IMG/VR virus record: IMGVR_UViG_3300027857_000025
Location: 1 to 49,405 of that record
DNA: 49,405 bases
Strand: one strand, 5' to 3'
DNA from: a virus
Shown: positions 16,691-24,772 of the stretch, one piece after another
How the letters are laid out: every line of letters begins with the position of its first letter
How positions within the stretch are numbered: position 1 is the stretch's first letter
The notes under the pieces: generated by a model
Told to the model about the DNA's origin: nothing
Seen by the model: the letters and a program-made list of their open reading frames with translations, nothing else
Databases searched by the model: none
Position numbers and translations under genes: made by a program

Positions 16691-16900
16691 TTATAGGTCG
16701 ACGTTCGTCTCCATTGTGAAGGTCGCGCTCCATAAGCGCGCCATGCCGTCTTTTACAGCCACGTCATCGATTCCGTACAGATCGACCTCCGTCACGGTAA
16801 ATGGAGATTCGCTCAAATCAGCGAGTTGTTCGTGTGCCTGTTTGAGCATGTCTTTGAGGTCGATGCCTCGAACGCTAACGCGCGTGGTGACCTTCGCCAT
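16691..16900 (-). CDS. Small beta-alpha-beta-beta protein, dodecin-like pattern
   Basis: A 69-residue protein. Predicted order strand (TTRVSVRGI), helix (LKDMLKQAHEQLADL), strand (FTVTEVDLYGI), strand (KDGMARLWSATFTMETNVDL). Length and the 'DG...T.......L' ending resemble dodecins, but the key Trp of the flavin site is absent, so function is open. GGGAG precedes the ATG. Confidence 0.55.
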   Translation of the reverse strand: MAKVTTRVSVRGIDLKDMLKQAHEQLADLSESPFTVTEVDLYGIDDVAVKDGMARLWSATFTMETNVDL

Positions 16901-16905
16901 GCGGC

Positions 16906-17181
16906 CTACTCCCTGCTCGGTTGTTTGAGCACTGTAACGCGCTTGATGGCCCGGCGCGGGATCTGAATCGAATCGCCGACGTTGCCGGTACGCGAAAAAC
17001 TCTGAGTCAGCGCGATGTACTGCGCGGTGCGCTTGAGCAGATAGCCGGTTGAAACGTGATCCATTTCCTCAGTCTTATCCATGGACCTGAGTCGTTCTTC
17101 ACGCTGCGCCCAGCCCGAATAGCCCATCGTATCGAGCCATTCCACCTCGAGTACCGCTGGGCGGCTCAGCTTCGGCGTCAT
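16906..17181 (-). CDS. Small head-region protein (91 residues)
   Basis: Opens with SRPAVLEVEWLDTMGYSGW, a pattern I have seen in small beta-rich proteins beside phage portal or head genes, and ends in basic strands (IQIPRRAIKRVTVLK). ATG at 17181 has AGGG upstream and overlaps the previous stop as ATGA. Function unknown. Confidence 0.6.
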   Translation of the reverse strand: MTPKLSRPAVLEVEWLDTMGYSGWAQREERLRSMDKTEEMDHVSTGYLLKRTAQYIALTQSFSRTGNVGDSIQIPRRAIKRVTVLKQPSRE

Positions 17182-17783
17182 GCTGCCGCCCTGAACGTGA
17201 ACCAGCAGCGGCAGTTTGCCAGGCACGTCCGTTTGCCGATGGCCAGCAGCGTCCCGAACGGTTGCCAGCCCTTGCGCGCCTCTTGAATGCAGAGTTTGCA
17301 ATGGTCCGCGACCCCGAGGTTGCTCTTTTCCTCACCGGCCAGCATCCGCGCGCGTGCCAGTCGGCGCTGCGCCTCACGGTGCGTATCGCGCGCCGCAGCC
17401 GCGTACATCGCGGCTCTGCTCATCACAGTCCCGTCGAGCTTTTGCCTCCCGCTCGAAATCTCGATGCTGAACCTGACCAGGTAGCGGTACTGGCTTCTGA
17501 GCCGCTGGCCGACCCACCCGAAATCAGATTGTTCAAGGTTCTGCCAGCCACCCGCGGCGGCCGCCAGCGCGACCAGGTGAATCTCTTTGATCCTGGCCAA
17601 CATCAGCACCGTCCACGACGCGAGCGACAGGCGACCATCGACGAGCTGGGAGGAGGCGTCGCGCATCGTGGCCGCCTGCGCTGCAATCACCGTATCAAGC
17701 CCGGACCGCACCGCCGATTCCTTGACCAGCTTGCCGTCAGCGGTCCGATAGCGCCCTGCATCGGCGTCCCATGTAAACCGCAC
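17178..17783 (-). CDS. MuF-like minor head protein
   Basis: A 201-residue protein. The helical N-terminal two thirds resemble SPP1 gp7/MuF head morphogenesis proteins; the C-terminus holds the zinc-like signature DHCKLC ... GWQPFGTLLAIGKRTCLANCRCWF (about 158-195), as in MuF domains. These bind portal or enter the procapsid in few copies. Start follows the previous stop directly. Confidence 0.7.
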   Translation of the reverse strand: MRFTWDADAGRYRTADGKLVKESAVRSGLDTVIAAQAATMRDASSQLVDGRLSLASWTVLMLARIKEIHLVALAAAAGGWQNLEQSDFGWVGQRLRSQYRYLVRFSIEISSGRQKLDGTVMSRAAMYAAAARDTHREAQRRLARARMLAGEEKSNLGVADHCKLCIQEARKGWQPFGTLLAIGKRTCLANCRCWFTFRAAA

Positions 17784-17966
17784 TCAGCCGCGCCCCCAGC
17801 CCGAGTGTTGCCAGTTCGGTACATGCCTGAACAGCGCCATCCAGCGGTTCCACGCGTCGATCTGGAACGTGATCTCGCGCGCCCACTGGCAGGCCGCACA
17901 GGGTCCGTACTGTTCGGTTCCGTCACACCCGTCGAGATGGGGCGGCTGATCAGTCTCGGCGGGCAT
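17784..17966 (-). CDS. Small Cys/Trp-rich protein
   Basis: About 60 residues with C-x8-CAAC and several Trp (DAWNRWMALFRHVPNWQHS). An upstream ATG at 17996 would give 70 residues; I prefer 17966 because it overlaps the previous gene's end by 17 bases, consistent with local packing. Possibly metal binding. Function unknown. Confidence 0.55.
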   Translation of the reverse strand: MPAETDQPPHLDGCDGTEQYGPCAACQWAREITFQIDAWNRWMALFRHVPNWQHSGWGRG

Positions 17967-18120
17967 CGAGCAGGTCTCTGAGTGCTTTCGGCGCATGGCG
18001 GATCCAGAGTGCCTGCGCAGACGCGACGTCGATCGCCGTCACTTCGGCTTCCTGGTCGACCCGTTCGTCGCTGAGGTTGAGGCCGGGCCCGAGGTCAAGC
18101 GGCTTCTTTGGCAGGGTCAT
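17950..18120 (-). CDS. Small helical protein, 56 residues
   Basis: ATG at 18118-18120 overlaps the glycosyltransferase stop as ATGA; the frame reads MTLPKKPLDLGPGLNLSDER and ends ALWIRHAPKALRDLLDARRD. Amphipathic helix at the end. Protein-like composition and coupling support it; function unknown. Confidence 0.65.
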   Translation of the reverse strand: MTLPKKPLDLGPGLNLSDERVDQEAEVTAIDVASAQALWIRHAPKALRDLLDARRD

Positions 18121-18782
18121 GGCTGCGCGACTGCCTGGGTCTGAGCCAGCTTGGCGCGGGCGTACTGATCCCCGGGGTGCTCGGCGATGCGCCTTTCCAG
18201 AAGCCGTACGTTGCGCTCCTGTTTACCGCGCACGGCCCACAGCGTCGGGTCACAGCCGACGTGTGCAATCTGCGGCTCGCCCGTGACCAGCAGCCAGCGC
18301 GTGCGCTGGGGATCAGGGAGCCAGAACGGCTCTTCGTGGACAACGCCGCGATAGCGAATCTGCGGGCAACGGCGGAACAGACGTCCGGAGCTCGGCTGCA
18401 CGGCCAGTAACCTACCGGCAAGGTTCTGCTGAGCGATCGTGAAGGCAACTCCCGTCAGCGTCTCAGACGCCGGCGGGCGCTCGAGCACGTCGCGCACGAC
18501 CTGGACACCAACCGGCAATAAGCGCTCATCGGCATCCAGGACCAGCGCCCAGTCACCAGTCGCGGCGAACAGGCTCAGGTTGCGCGCATAGCTGAAGTCC
18601 TCGCGCCAGTCGAAAAGCCGCACCTTGGCACCGTGCTGCTCGGCGATTATGCGCGTCGCGTCGGTCGTCCGCGAATCGATGGCCACGACGACCTCATCCG
18701 CGACCGGTGCGACACTTTCGAGCATGGCGCCGATGAGTTGCTCCTCGTCGAGCGCGATCGTGCACACGGACAAACGAGTCAC
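18117..18782 (-). CDS. Family 2 glycosyltransferase
   Basis: A 221-residue GT-A glycosyltransferase: N-terminal LSVCTIALDEEQLI strand, AIDSRTTDAT, and the metal/nucleotide-sugar binding DADE in WALVLDADERLLP near residue 85, followed by the acceptor region (RYRGVVHEEPFW). GTG at 18780-18782 has GGAG upstream and overlaps the previous stop as GTGA; the longer in-frame extension is a shadow. It is embedded between portal and MuF genes, so its product may glycosylate a capsid protein or modify the host surface. Sugar and acceptor unknown. Confidence 0.85.
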   Translation of the reverse strand: MTRLSVCTIALDEEQLIGAMLESVAPVADEVVVAIDSRTTDATRIIAEQHGAKVRLFDWREDFSYARNLSLFAATGDWALVLDADERLLPVGVQVVRDVLERPPASETLTGVAFTIAQQNLAGRLLAVQPSSGRLFRRCPQIRYRGVVHEEPFWLPDPQRTRWLLVTGEPQIAHVGCDPTLWAVRGKQERNVRLLERRIAEHPGDQYARAKLAQTQAVAQP

Positions 18783-19027
18783 GATTGCTCCAATGGGTCG
18801 TCGCCGTAAGGGCAGCGTGTCGAGAGCATGACTGGCGGCTGCGTAATGCCGCGTATTTCGAGCCACAGGCGACCCGATTGAGTGATGTCGGCTACTTCGT
18901 CGCTCGTCAACTCCCAAGCCGTCACAACCGCCTGAACGCCGTCCGCATAGGTCACCAGCACGGCCGGCAGTGGATGGCAACCCGGCGCGGTCAGGAGTTG
19001 GCTATGTGGCTGATCTACGGGCTTCAC
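18779..19027 (-). CDS. Small beta-rich protein, unknown function
   Basis: About 82 residues with strands PAVLVTYADGVQAVVTAWEL and RLWLEIRGI. GTG at 19025-19027 overlaps the upstream stop as GTGA; TTG at 19039 is an alternative. Coupled on both sides in the portal-to-MuF chain. No family recognised. Confidence 0.6.
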   Translation of the reverse strand: MKPVDQPHSQLLTAPGCHPLPAVLVTYADGVQAVVTAWELTSDEVADITQSGRLWLEIRGITQPPVMLSTRCPYGDDPLEQS

Positions 19028-19194
19028 ACTGGCAACCAATTCCCAATAGCCGAGCCAAGTAAGACCGCGAACGGAAATGTGCAGTAGATCGTAATAGCAG
19101 GGCCGATCCCCAAGAGTAAGAAGAACCAGATCGCCAACGGAATGCCCAGAACGAAGCCACCGACAAGGATGTCTCGGGCGTATTCGCGATTCAT
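19024..19194 (-). CDS. Two-helix small membrane protein
   Basis: 56 residues with two hydrophobic segments (ILVGGFVLGIPLAIWFFLLLG and IYCTFPFAVLLGSAI). ATG at 19192-19194 shares its A with the upstream stop as TGATG. A membrane protein within the head genes is unusual; it could help the neighbouring glycosyltransferase, but that is speculation. Confidence 0.6.
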   Translation of the reverse strand: MNREYARDILVGGFVLGIPLAIWFFLLLGIGPAITIYCTFPFAVLLGSAIGNWLPV

Positions 19195-19319
19195 CACGAC
19201 TTCACGCACACATCCTTCAATCGTCCCGCATACACCATCTCGCCACGATCCCAGGCCAACCACAGCAACGCGCGGAAGACCTGGCGTTTGGTCAGCGATT
19301 CGAAAGGGATGCGCTTCAC
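19194..19319 (-). CDS. Micro-protein, 41 residues
   Basis: GTG at 19317-19319 overlaps the portal stop as GTGA. The product MKRIPFESLTKRQVFRALLW ... EMVYAGRLKDVCVKS is a basic amphipathic helix. It ends in TGATG with the next gene. Function unknown. Confidence 0.6.
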   Translation of the reverse strand: MKRIPFESLTKRQVFRALLWLAWDRGEMVYAGRLKDVCVKS

Positions 19320-20902
19320 GGCGTCACACCCTCCGCGGCCGCGGTTGCCACGTCGTCAGTCGGCTGGTCCTCCGTCACGTCTTCCTGGGCTAGCGCTTGC
19401 TCGCGCTTGATCGCTTCAAGCCGGTCGACCGTGAACTGCGCGGCGCGTTCCGGCGTCCAGCCCCACACTTCCTGGACCGCGACCTCGAGCGGCATGCCGG
19501 CCGAAACATACGACGCCAGCGCCGCCCCATCAGCCTGTTGTGCTTGCGCACGCTCGAGCTCGTCGTTGGGCAGGATGTCGCGTTCCTCAAAGGAGTGCTC
19601 GAAGTCGCCGTCCTCATAGGTCCCGACGTCCCACAGGCCAGCGTTGGCGCCCATCGTGAGCGCCATCTGGTCGGCGCGAATGAGCGCCGCCTCGGCATTA
19701 CCGCGCGCCTCAGTCAAGCGCGCGATTGCGGGCGCGAGCATGAGCCGCACCGCCCGCCCCGACAGGTTGCCTGATTCGCTGATGCGATACATCTCGAGCT
19801 CGGGGAGGTCCTGCTCGAGCTCGTGCATCTGCGCGTTCAGGATGGCGAGCGCCGCATCGTAGTCGATGCTTGGAACGAGCGACTGCAGCTCACTCAAGCC
19901 GGGCAGTTTCAGCAGCTTGTCGTCACCGAGCGTAATGGTGCCGTCGTCGTCGGTCGTACCGTCCGTATCGTTGATTCGGGGTGGTGGCATTGGCCGGCCC
20001 GTACCGTCGAGGCTGTTTGCCTTGAGCGCCCAGACGCCGCCAAGGTTTCGGAAAAGCATCTGGTGCAGCCTGGTCACTGTGCGACACGCCTCGTCGATCT
20101 TGTCGAGCGCCGGCACGAACGAGCCCATGCCGCGGTCTTCACCGATGTCGATGAACTTGGCGTGCACGACGGGCACGAAGTCGATGCCCATCGACGCGAT
20201 CTCGACTTGAGTCTTCGGCTCGCCCAGCTCGCTCACATCGGTGTACTCGTAGGTCGTAAACAGCGTGTTTGACTCCCACACGCGGAACAGGCCGGTTTCC
20301 TTCGACCATTCCTCGGTGTGCAGGTAGCCGCTCGAAGTGCCGTCCTGGTTGCGCCGCAGCCGCGGCACGTCAAAGCGCGCGTAGGTGATGAACCCGCGTT
20401 CGTCGGTGTCGAAGTCGGTCACGTGCTCGGGTTCGATCGTCTGCATGTAGACGCGTTTGAGGTTCGGCGTCTGCGCGACCTTGATGAACAGGTCGCCATA
20501 GAGTGCTGAGTGACGCGCCGCGACCTGCTTTTCACCGGCCCAGTTCGACCAGGACCAGACCTGCTGGATCGGCTTGATAATCTCGTCGCGGTCGGCCATG
20601 ATCGGCAGCGCGGCCGGCAATGCGCCCGGCCAGAGGTGCCCGGCGTGGAACTCGACGACGCGATAGGCCGGGTTGCGCAACGGCTTGAGCGCTTCGCGTG
20701 AGATGCCTTGCCGGCGCAGGACGTCTTCAATGACGTCCCACATCCCATTGCTGAAGTAATAAGCGCGCAGGATGCGGTACATCTCGGCCGCGCGCAGCGT
20801 GTGCAGGCGGCCGATTGGCGGCAGGGCTTGCGCCGGCCGCAGACCGTAAAGCGGCTGTGGGTTGACATAGCGCTGTACGGCCGAGCCGATCCAGGTCATC
20901 AT
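19316..20902 (-). CDS. Portal protein
   Basis: A 528-residue protein just after the terminase. Features fit portals: an aromatic N-terminal helical region (MYRILRAYYFSNGMWDVI), the wing region, a clip/stem part around DKIDEACRTVTRLHQMLFRNLG, the long helix LSGRAVRLMLAPAIARLTEARGNAEAALI near residue 400, and an acidic Ala/Gln-rich C-terminus. The dodecameric ring is the DNA gate at one capsid vertex. ATG overlaps the terminase stop as ATGA. Confidence 0.85.
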   Translation of the reverse strand: MMTWIGSAVQRYVNPQPLYGLRPAQALPPIGRLHTLRAAEMYRILRAYYFSNGMWDVIEDVLRRQGISREALKPLRNPAYRVVEFHAGHLWPGALPAALPIMADRDEIIKPIQQVWSWSNWAGEKQVAARHSALYGDLFIKVAQTPNLKRVYMQTIEPEHVTDFDTDERGFITYARFDVPRLRRNQDGTSSGYLHTEEWSKETGLFRVWESNTLFTTYEYTDVSELGEPKTQVEIASMGIDFVPVVHAKFIDIGEDRGMGSFVPALDKIDEACRTVTRLHQMLFRNLGGVWALKANSLDGTGRPMPPPRINDTDGTTDDDGTITLGDDKLLKLPGLSELQSLVPSIDYDAALAILNAQMHELEQDLPELEMYRISESGNLSGRAVRLMLAPAIARLTEARGNAEAALIRADQMALTMGANAGLWDVGTYEDGDFEHSFEERDILPNDELERAQAQQADGAALASYVSAGMPLEVAVQEVWGWTPERAAQFTVDRLEAIKREQALAQEDVTEDQPTDDVATAAAEGVTP

Positions 20903-21768
20903 GGCGTCACCTCAGCCTGTCGCGCGCCGCCTCGGGCGTGAAAACCAGCGGCCAGAATGTTCTCCGTGTAGATCACGAGCTGCGCGAACGCATCCGCCTG
21001 GTCGCGGTAGGTACTGCCTGGAATCGCAAACAACTCTTCTTCGAAGTCGAGCAGCCATGCCACCTGGTCAGACGGCTCTGGCAGCAGAATGCAGCCGTTT
21101 TTGCACCACACCGCCGCCTGATTGGCGCGCGTGTCCTTATCGCCGAGCGGCATGAACGGCACGAGCAATTGGCGCAGCGCGCGATCGGCGCCGGCCATCA
21201 GCGTCTGATAGGCGCTCGTGCCGCTCGCCTTATCTTCGATCAGGACCCCGCGCAGCTTGCCGTCGAAGGTGTAGCGGCTGGTCACCTGGGCCATGACCTG
21301 CGGCAGCTCGGGGAACTCGAGTCGCTCGCGGTACACCTCGCGCACGGCCAGCTGGTAGTTCGGCTGGATCTCCCCGACGTTGCAAGCGGTGTAGGCGGCA
21401 TCGTTGGTGTCCTTCAGGGCCGTGTCCCATGAGATGTAGCGGCCGATGCACCTGGACGTGAGCCGAACGAGATTCGCTGGTGTCGAGTCGTAGCGGTTTT
21501 TTCCGCGCCACCATTCGCGACGGAAGATCGTGCCGCCCGGCGCCGATGGCGAGCCCTGGTACACGGCGTTCCAGATGCCTTCGGGCGTCGTGGCTTGCAG
21601 CTCGAGGATTTCCGCTAAGGGCTTGTGCTCAGGCCAAAGCGCCGGCCCATTTTTGTGCAAGAGGACCCGGTGTGTGACTGGCATCAGTGCATGTGCCACC
21701 ACGCGCCGCGGTGCCACTTCATCGAATGAAACACCCATCGCCACCAACGCCAATCGAATGGACTTCTC
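20899..21768 (-). CDS. terL: Terminase large subunit, nuclease domain (second reading frame)
   Basis: C-terminal part of TerL in the +1 frame relative to the ATPase part. It carries the RNase H-like nuclease: YISWDTALKD (first Asp strand), GVLIEDKASGT and DQADAFAQLVIY with the late Asp. The segment IWNAVYQGSPSAPGG before it is the usual linker. The shared frame begins near 21768; no good ribosome-binding site precedes internal starts (TTG 21753, ATG 21738). Removing one base near the ATPase stop would fuse both parts. Either a natural or sequencing frameshift, or a genuine two-piece enzyme. Confidence 0.8.
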   Translation of the reverse strand, partial: EKSIRLALVAMGVSFDEVAPRRVVAHALMPVTHRVLLHKNGPALWPEHKPLAEILELQATTPEGIWNAVYQGSPSAPGGTIFRREWWRGKNRYDSTPANLVRLTSRCIGRYISWDTALKDTNDAAYTACNVGEIQPNYQLAVREVYRERLEFPELPQVMAQVTSRYTFDGKLRGVLIEDKASGTSAYQTLMAGADRALRQLLVPFMPLGDKDTRANQAAVWCKNGCILLPEPSDQVAWLLDFEEELFAIPGSTYRDQADAFAQLVIYTENILAAGFHARGGARQAEVTP

Positions 21769-22648
21769 ATGCTGCTTTCGGCAACTCCGCCCCTCCAATC
21801 GGCTCGCCCAGACGATGCCAGTCGACGTCATCCGGGTACGTGATCGTCGCATAGACCTCGGGCCCATCGCCCAGGAGATTCATATGACAGACCACCCAGT
21901 CACCCGCGGCGCGGATGTGGCTGAGGTAGTCGTCGGGGTGATGGCTCGTGCCGATCACGACCGCGCGACCGACCTCCGCTTTGCGCCGCGACAGAAACGA
22001 GGCATGCGCCCAATCCTCAACCTTCTTTCGCTCGGTCGGGCTTTGACTGGCCGAACGGCTGAGCAAGTCGTCGCCGACCACTTCATCACCGCGGCCACCT
22101 TCGATCGTGCCGCCTGTGCCAGCCGCCGCCACCGTCGGATGCAGGCGACCTGGGAAGGGGATGCCATACGGCGCGACGCTCCACTGGCTGGTGCCCCAGC
22201 GCAAGCCACCATCCTGCGCCCGAACCGGCAACACGCCCGGGAACGTCTCGCGCCAGGCGTCGCTATCGACCATGGCGCGCAGCGACATTGAGCGGGCAGT
22301 CGCGATATCGGCCGTAGCTGAGCCGATGATCACGTTCTGCTGCGGAAAGATGCCGATCCGGCAGCCGAGGTAGGCCGAGATGGCCCAGGTCGTTTTGGCC
22401 GATTCAGGCGGCGCGATGATCAGCAGCTTGCGGATGCGGAAGTCGCACAGCAGATCGAGCCACAGCCGGTGGTGTGCCGCGGGTTTGATCGGTTCGCCGT
22501 CGTCGGTCTGAATGTGCAAGGCGGCAAATGCGATCACCGCCTGGGGTGTCATCCTGCGTGCCGCCGCCGCAACCTGAACGATGGCTCGCAACCGGTCTGT
22601 TTCGGTCGGTTCAGGGACTTCAAACGTCTCCGGCTCAGTCGCCGCCAC
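21767..22648 (-). CDS. terL: Terminase large subunit, ATPase domain (first reading frame)
   Basis: About 293 residues holding the packaging motor: a Walker A-like APPESAKT, RSMSLRAMV, Walker B-like EVVGDDLLS and the coupling region VVIGTSHHPDD. It stops at TGA 21767-21769, where the nuclease frame takes over. The open frame extends to 22804 but that part shadows the small subunit; GTG at 22646-22648 is the likely start, overlapping the TerS end. Confidence 0.8.
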   Translation of the reverse strand: MAATEPETFEVPEPTETDRLRAIVQVAAAARRMTPQAVIAFAALHIQTDDGEPIKPAAHHRLWLDLLCDFRIRKLLIIAPPESAKTTWAISAYLGCRIGIFPQQNVIIGSATADIATARSMSLRAMVDSDAWRETFPGVLPVRAQDGGLRWGTSQWSVAPYGIPFPGRLHPTVAAAGTGGTIEGGRGDEVVGDDLLSRSASQSPTERKKVEDWAHASFLSRRKAEVGRAVVIGTSHHPDDYLSHIRAAGDWVVCHMNLLGDGPEVYATITYPDDVDWHRLGEPIGGAELPKAA

Positions 22649-23048
22649 CGCCGGCCGGTAGTGCAGGATCGGCGGCTTGAGCCCCGATGAGGCCCAGCGC
22701 TTGCGCTGTTGTAGCGATGCCAGCGAGCTTATCGCCGATAACACCATGGAGGATGGCGACCTTGTCAGGGTCGTGTTTTCGGCAGTACTCAGGGTCACCA
22801 GCAACCTCGGCTTGCGAGATCATGGCACGCAGCGCAGCGCTGAAATAGGCCATGATCAGGTCGCCGTACGCGTCTTTTTTCTGCGTTGCAACCTGTTGCA
22901 AACGGTCGCCCAGTTTGGCCGCGATCCGCGACACGGTGCTCTTTTCGAGCCCGGTGATGGTGCACACCTCGGCCTGTGCCTTGCCGGCTAATAACAGAGC
23001 CTCGGCGCTCGCTCGTAGCTCGGGGGGATGTGGTCGTCCTCGCGTCAT
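22635..23048 (-). CDS. terS: Terminase small subunit
   Basis: A 137-residue protein with an N-terminal helix-turn-helix (AEVCTITGLEKSTVSRIAAKLGD, about residues 25-50) for packaging-site recognition, a helical oligomerisation middle, and a Gly/Ala-rich tail. It lies immediately before the large subunit. ATG at 23048 follows GAGG. Confidence 0.75.
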   Translation of the reverse strand: MTRGRPHPPELRASAEALLLAGKAQAEVCTITGLEKSTVSRIAAKLGDRLQQVATQKKDAYGDLIMAYFSAALRAMISQAEVAGDPEYCRKHDPDKVAILHGVIGDKLAGIATTAQALGLIGAQAADPALPAGGGGD

Positions 23049-23063
23049 TCACAGCGGCCTCAT

Positions 23064-23348
23064 CTATGGCACCGGACTGACCCAGAATCGCCCACGGCCA
23101 GCGCCCGCGCCAGCTCCGGTTGACGTGAACACGTACTCCCACCAGCCTGACTGATCGAGCGTGATCTGCGCTGAATAGTTGCCTACGGTCCCGTGCGCCA
23201 CAGCCGGCACAGCTGTTGTGCCATCGGGCTTATAGATCGTCACGGCGTCGGTCGCGTCGTCAATCGGTGCATTCGGTGTAGGCGTCGAGTTGGGGTTGGT
23301 GATGAGATCTGATAGCACGACGACCTGACCCGCAATGTACTCGCTCAT
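23064..23348 (-). CDS. Small beta-sandwich virion protein
   Basis: A 94-residue protein with an Ig-like strand pattern (AVTIYKPDGTTAVPAVAH, YSAQITLDQSGWWEYVFTSTG). Start overlaps the stop of the repetitive fibre gene as ATGA. Probably a fibre or decoration component. Confidence 0.55.
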   Translation of the reverse strand: MSEYIAGQVVVLSDLITNPNSTPTPNAPIDDATDAVTIYKPDGTTAVPAVAHGTVGNYSAQITLDQSGWWEYVFTSTGAGAGAGRGRFWVSPVP

Positions 23349-24067
23349 GCCGAACTGACCGCGTCGCTGACAGTATGCAGGAACAGCGTCGCATCCGAAA
23401 CCGTGTGAATGAACAGCGGCGCGTCCGAAACCGTGTGGCGGCCAGGCGCGACCGTCGGCGCCGATCCGAGCACCGCTACGTTCTGACCGCGCGCGCCAAC
23501 GCTACTGGCGCCTGAGCCGCGAATAGCGCGACTCGCCGAGCACTGCCCCTGAGCGCCAGTTCCGCCCACAACCAGGGCGCTGATGGCACGCGAGGCCGTG
23601 TTCTGCCCGCGTGAACCAGTCGACCCTGTTGAGACGATGCCATGCGGCAGGAGGGTGTTCTGGCCCTGGGCCCCAGCATGGCCGGTTCCCGTCGCGCTGA
23701 TCGCGCGAGAAGCACTGTTCGTGGCCGTCGTGCCGGTGGAACCCCCTCCGGTGCTCGCGATCGCTCGAGTCGCAACACTCTGCCCCTGAGCGCCCGCGGA
23801 TCCAGTGGCCGAGCTCGTCTTCGGCGCGACGGTGTTCTGTCCGTGCGCCCCGGCGCTCCCAGTCGCACCGCCGGCTGCGATCGCGCGGGTCGAGACGTTC
23901 TGCCCTTCGGCCCCTGCACCGCCAACGACAAAGGTGTTGATGGCGCGCGAAGCAACATTCTGCCCTTCGGCGCCGGCTTCGCCAGTCCCAGACGACGTCG
24001 CGCCAGACGGCAGGACCGCGGCAAGAGGCGGCGGCTGATTGACGGGAACGAAGATGGCATTGAACAC
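23345..24067 (-). CDS. Repetitive fibre-like protein
   Basis: A 240-residue, low-complexity protein. Residues about 28-190 are degenerate repeats of roughly 18-22 residues centred on GAxGQN followed by (S/T)RAI; the C-terminus has three copies of HTVSDAxLF. The composition (Gly, Ala, Ser, Thr, Gln) suggests an extended, self-associating fibre or spike. The N-terminus (MFNAIFVPVNQPPPLAAV) may attach to the virion. No known adhesin family recognised. Confidence 0.6.
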   Translation of the reverse strand: MFNAIFVPVNQPPPLAAVLPSGATSSGTGEAGAEGQNVASRAINTFVVGGAGAEGQNVSTRAIAAGGATGSAGAHGQNTVAPKTSSATGSAGAQGQSVATRAIASTGGGSTGTTATNSASRAISATGTGHAGAQGQNTLLPHGIVSTGSTGSRGQNTASRAISALVVGGTGAQGQCSASRAIRGSGASSVGARGQNVAVLGSAPTVAPGRHTVSDAPLFIHTVSDATLFLHTVSDAVSSA

Positions 24068-24073
24068 GGAGCG

Positions 24074-24301
24074 CTACACGTGCTCCGCGGCCGTGTAGGG
24101 CTGGCATGCCATGCACGCCTCCGCACCACACGTGACCTGATTGCAGCGCATACAGAATCCGCGCCGGCGACCTGAGCCGGGCTGAACACGCCAGGTGTAC
24201 TGGCAGTGACAGCACTGGAGCAGATCGGCGACTTCGCGGTTATCTTCGAGTAGCGCCCCATGCGGCCGCAGCAGGGTCAGCCGCGGAATATGGATCGGCA
24301 C
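24074..24301 (-). CDS. Zinc-ribbon protein of phage fibre regions
   Basis: About 75 residues: CCHCQYTW, GSGRRRGFCMRCN and CGAEACMAC, a Cys-rich pattern recurring in small phage proteins near tail-fibre genes. The GTG at 24299-24301 lies one base beyond the upstream stop. The longer frame upstream shadows the preceding gene. Likely metal-binding; role unknown. Confidence 0.65.
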   Translation of the reverse strand: MPIHIPRLTLLRPHGALLEDNREVADLLQCCHCQYTWRVQPGSGRRRGFCMRCNQVTCGAEACMACQPYTAAEHV

Positions 24302-24302
24302 A

Positions 24303-24755
24303 CTACTCGACCCATGCCACCACGCTGTTGACAGTGGCAGTGGATGTCGCGTGCAGCGCGCCGACCCCGATGCCCCGGTTGTTGGTGACCTGCATCCGCC
24401 ATTCGCGGCCAGTGGCGAGCATGATCGTGAACGCCGAGCGCAGGTTGATGCCGAGGTCGAAGAGCACCGTATTGGCGACCAATGTCGGCTCGACCGTGTA
24501 GTTTGACCGCGCCAGAATCGTCGGCGTGCTGCCCGTATCGTCCTCATCGGTTGGCGTGACGGCCGTACCGGTGCCCAGCGTGCTCTGCCGCTGGATGATC
24601 CATTCAACCGACACATCCGCAGGCGTTCCGACGCTGCCCAGGTGCACGCGGTGCATCAGGCCCAGTGCCGTCGCCGCGGCTGGTTGAACCGCCGCGGTCA
24701 CCGTCTTACGGGTCGTCGTGAGTGCCGTGTTACCCGAAGCTGAGAAGCTGGCCAT
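24303..24755 (-). CDS. Beta-rich virion protein
   Basis: A 150-residue protein beginning MASFSASGNTALTTTRKTV, with regular Thr/Val strands and no enzyme motif. ATG at 24755 has AAAGG upstream. Its place among fibre genes suggests a minor tail or fibre protein. Confidence 0.55.
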   Translation of the reverse strand: MASFSASGNTALTTTRKTVTAAVQPAAATALGLMHRVHLGSVGTPADVSVEWIIQRQSTLGTGTAVTPTDEDDTGSTPTILARSNYTVEPTLVANTVLFDLGINLRSAFTIMLATGREWRMQVTNNRGIGVGALHATSTATVNSVVAWVE

Positions 24756-24772
24756 CGTCCAAATTACACCTT

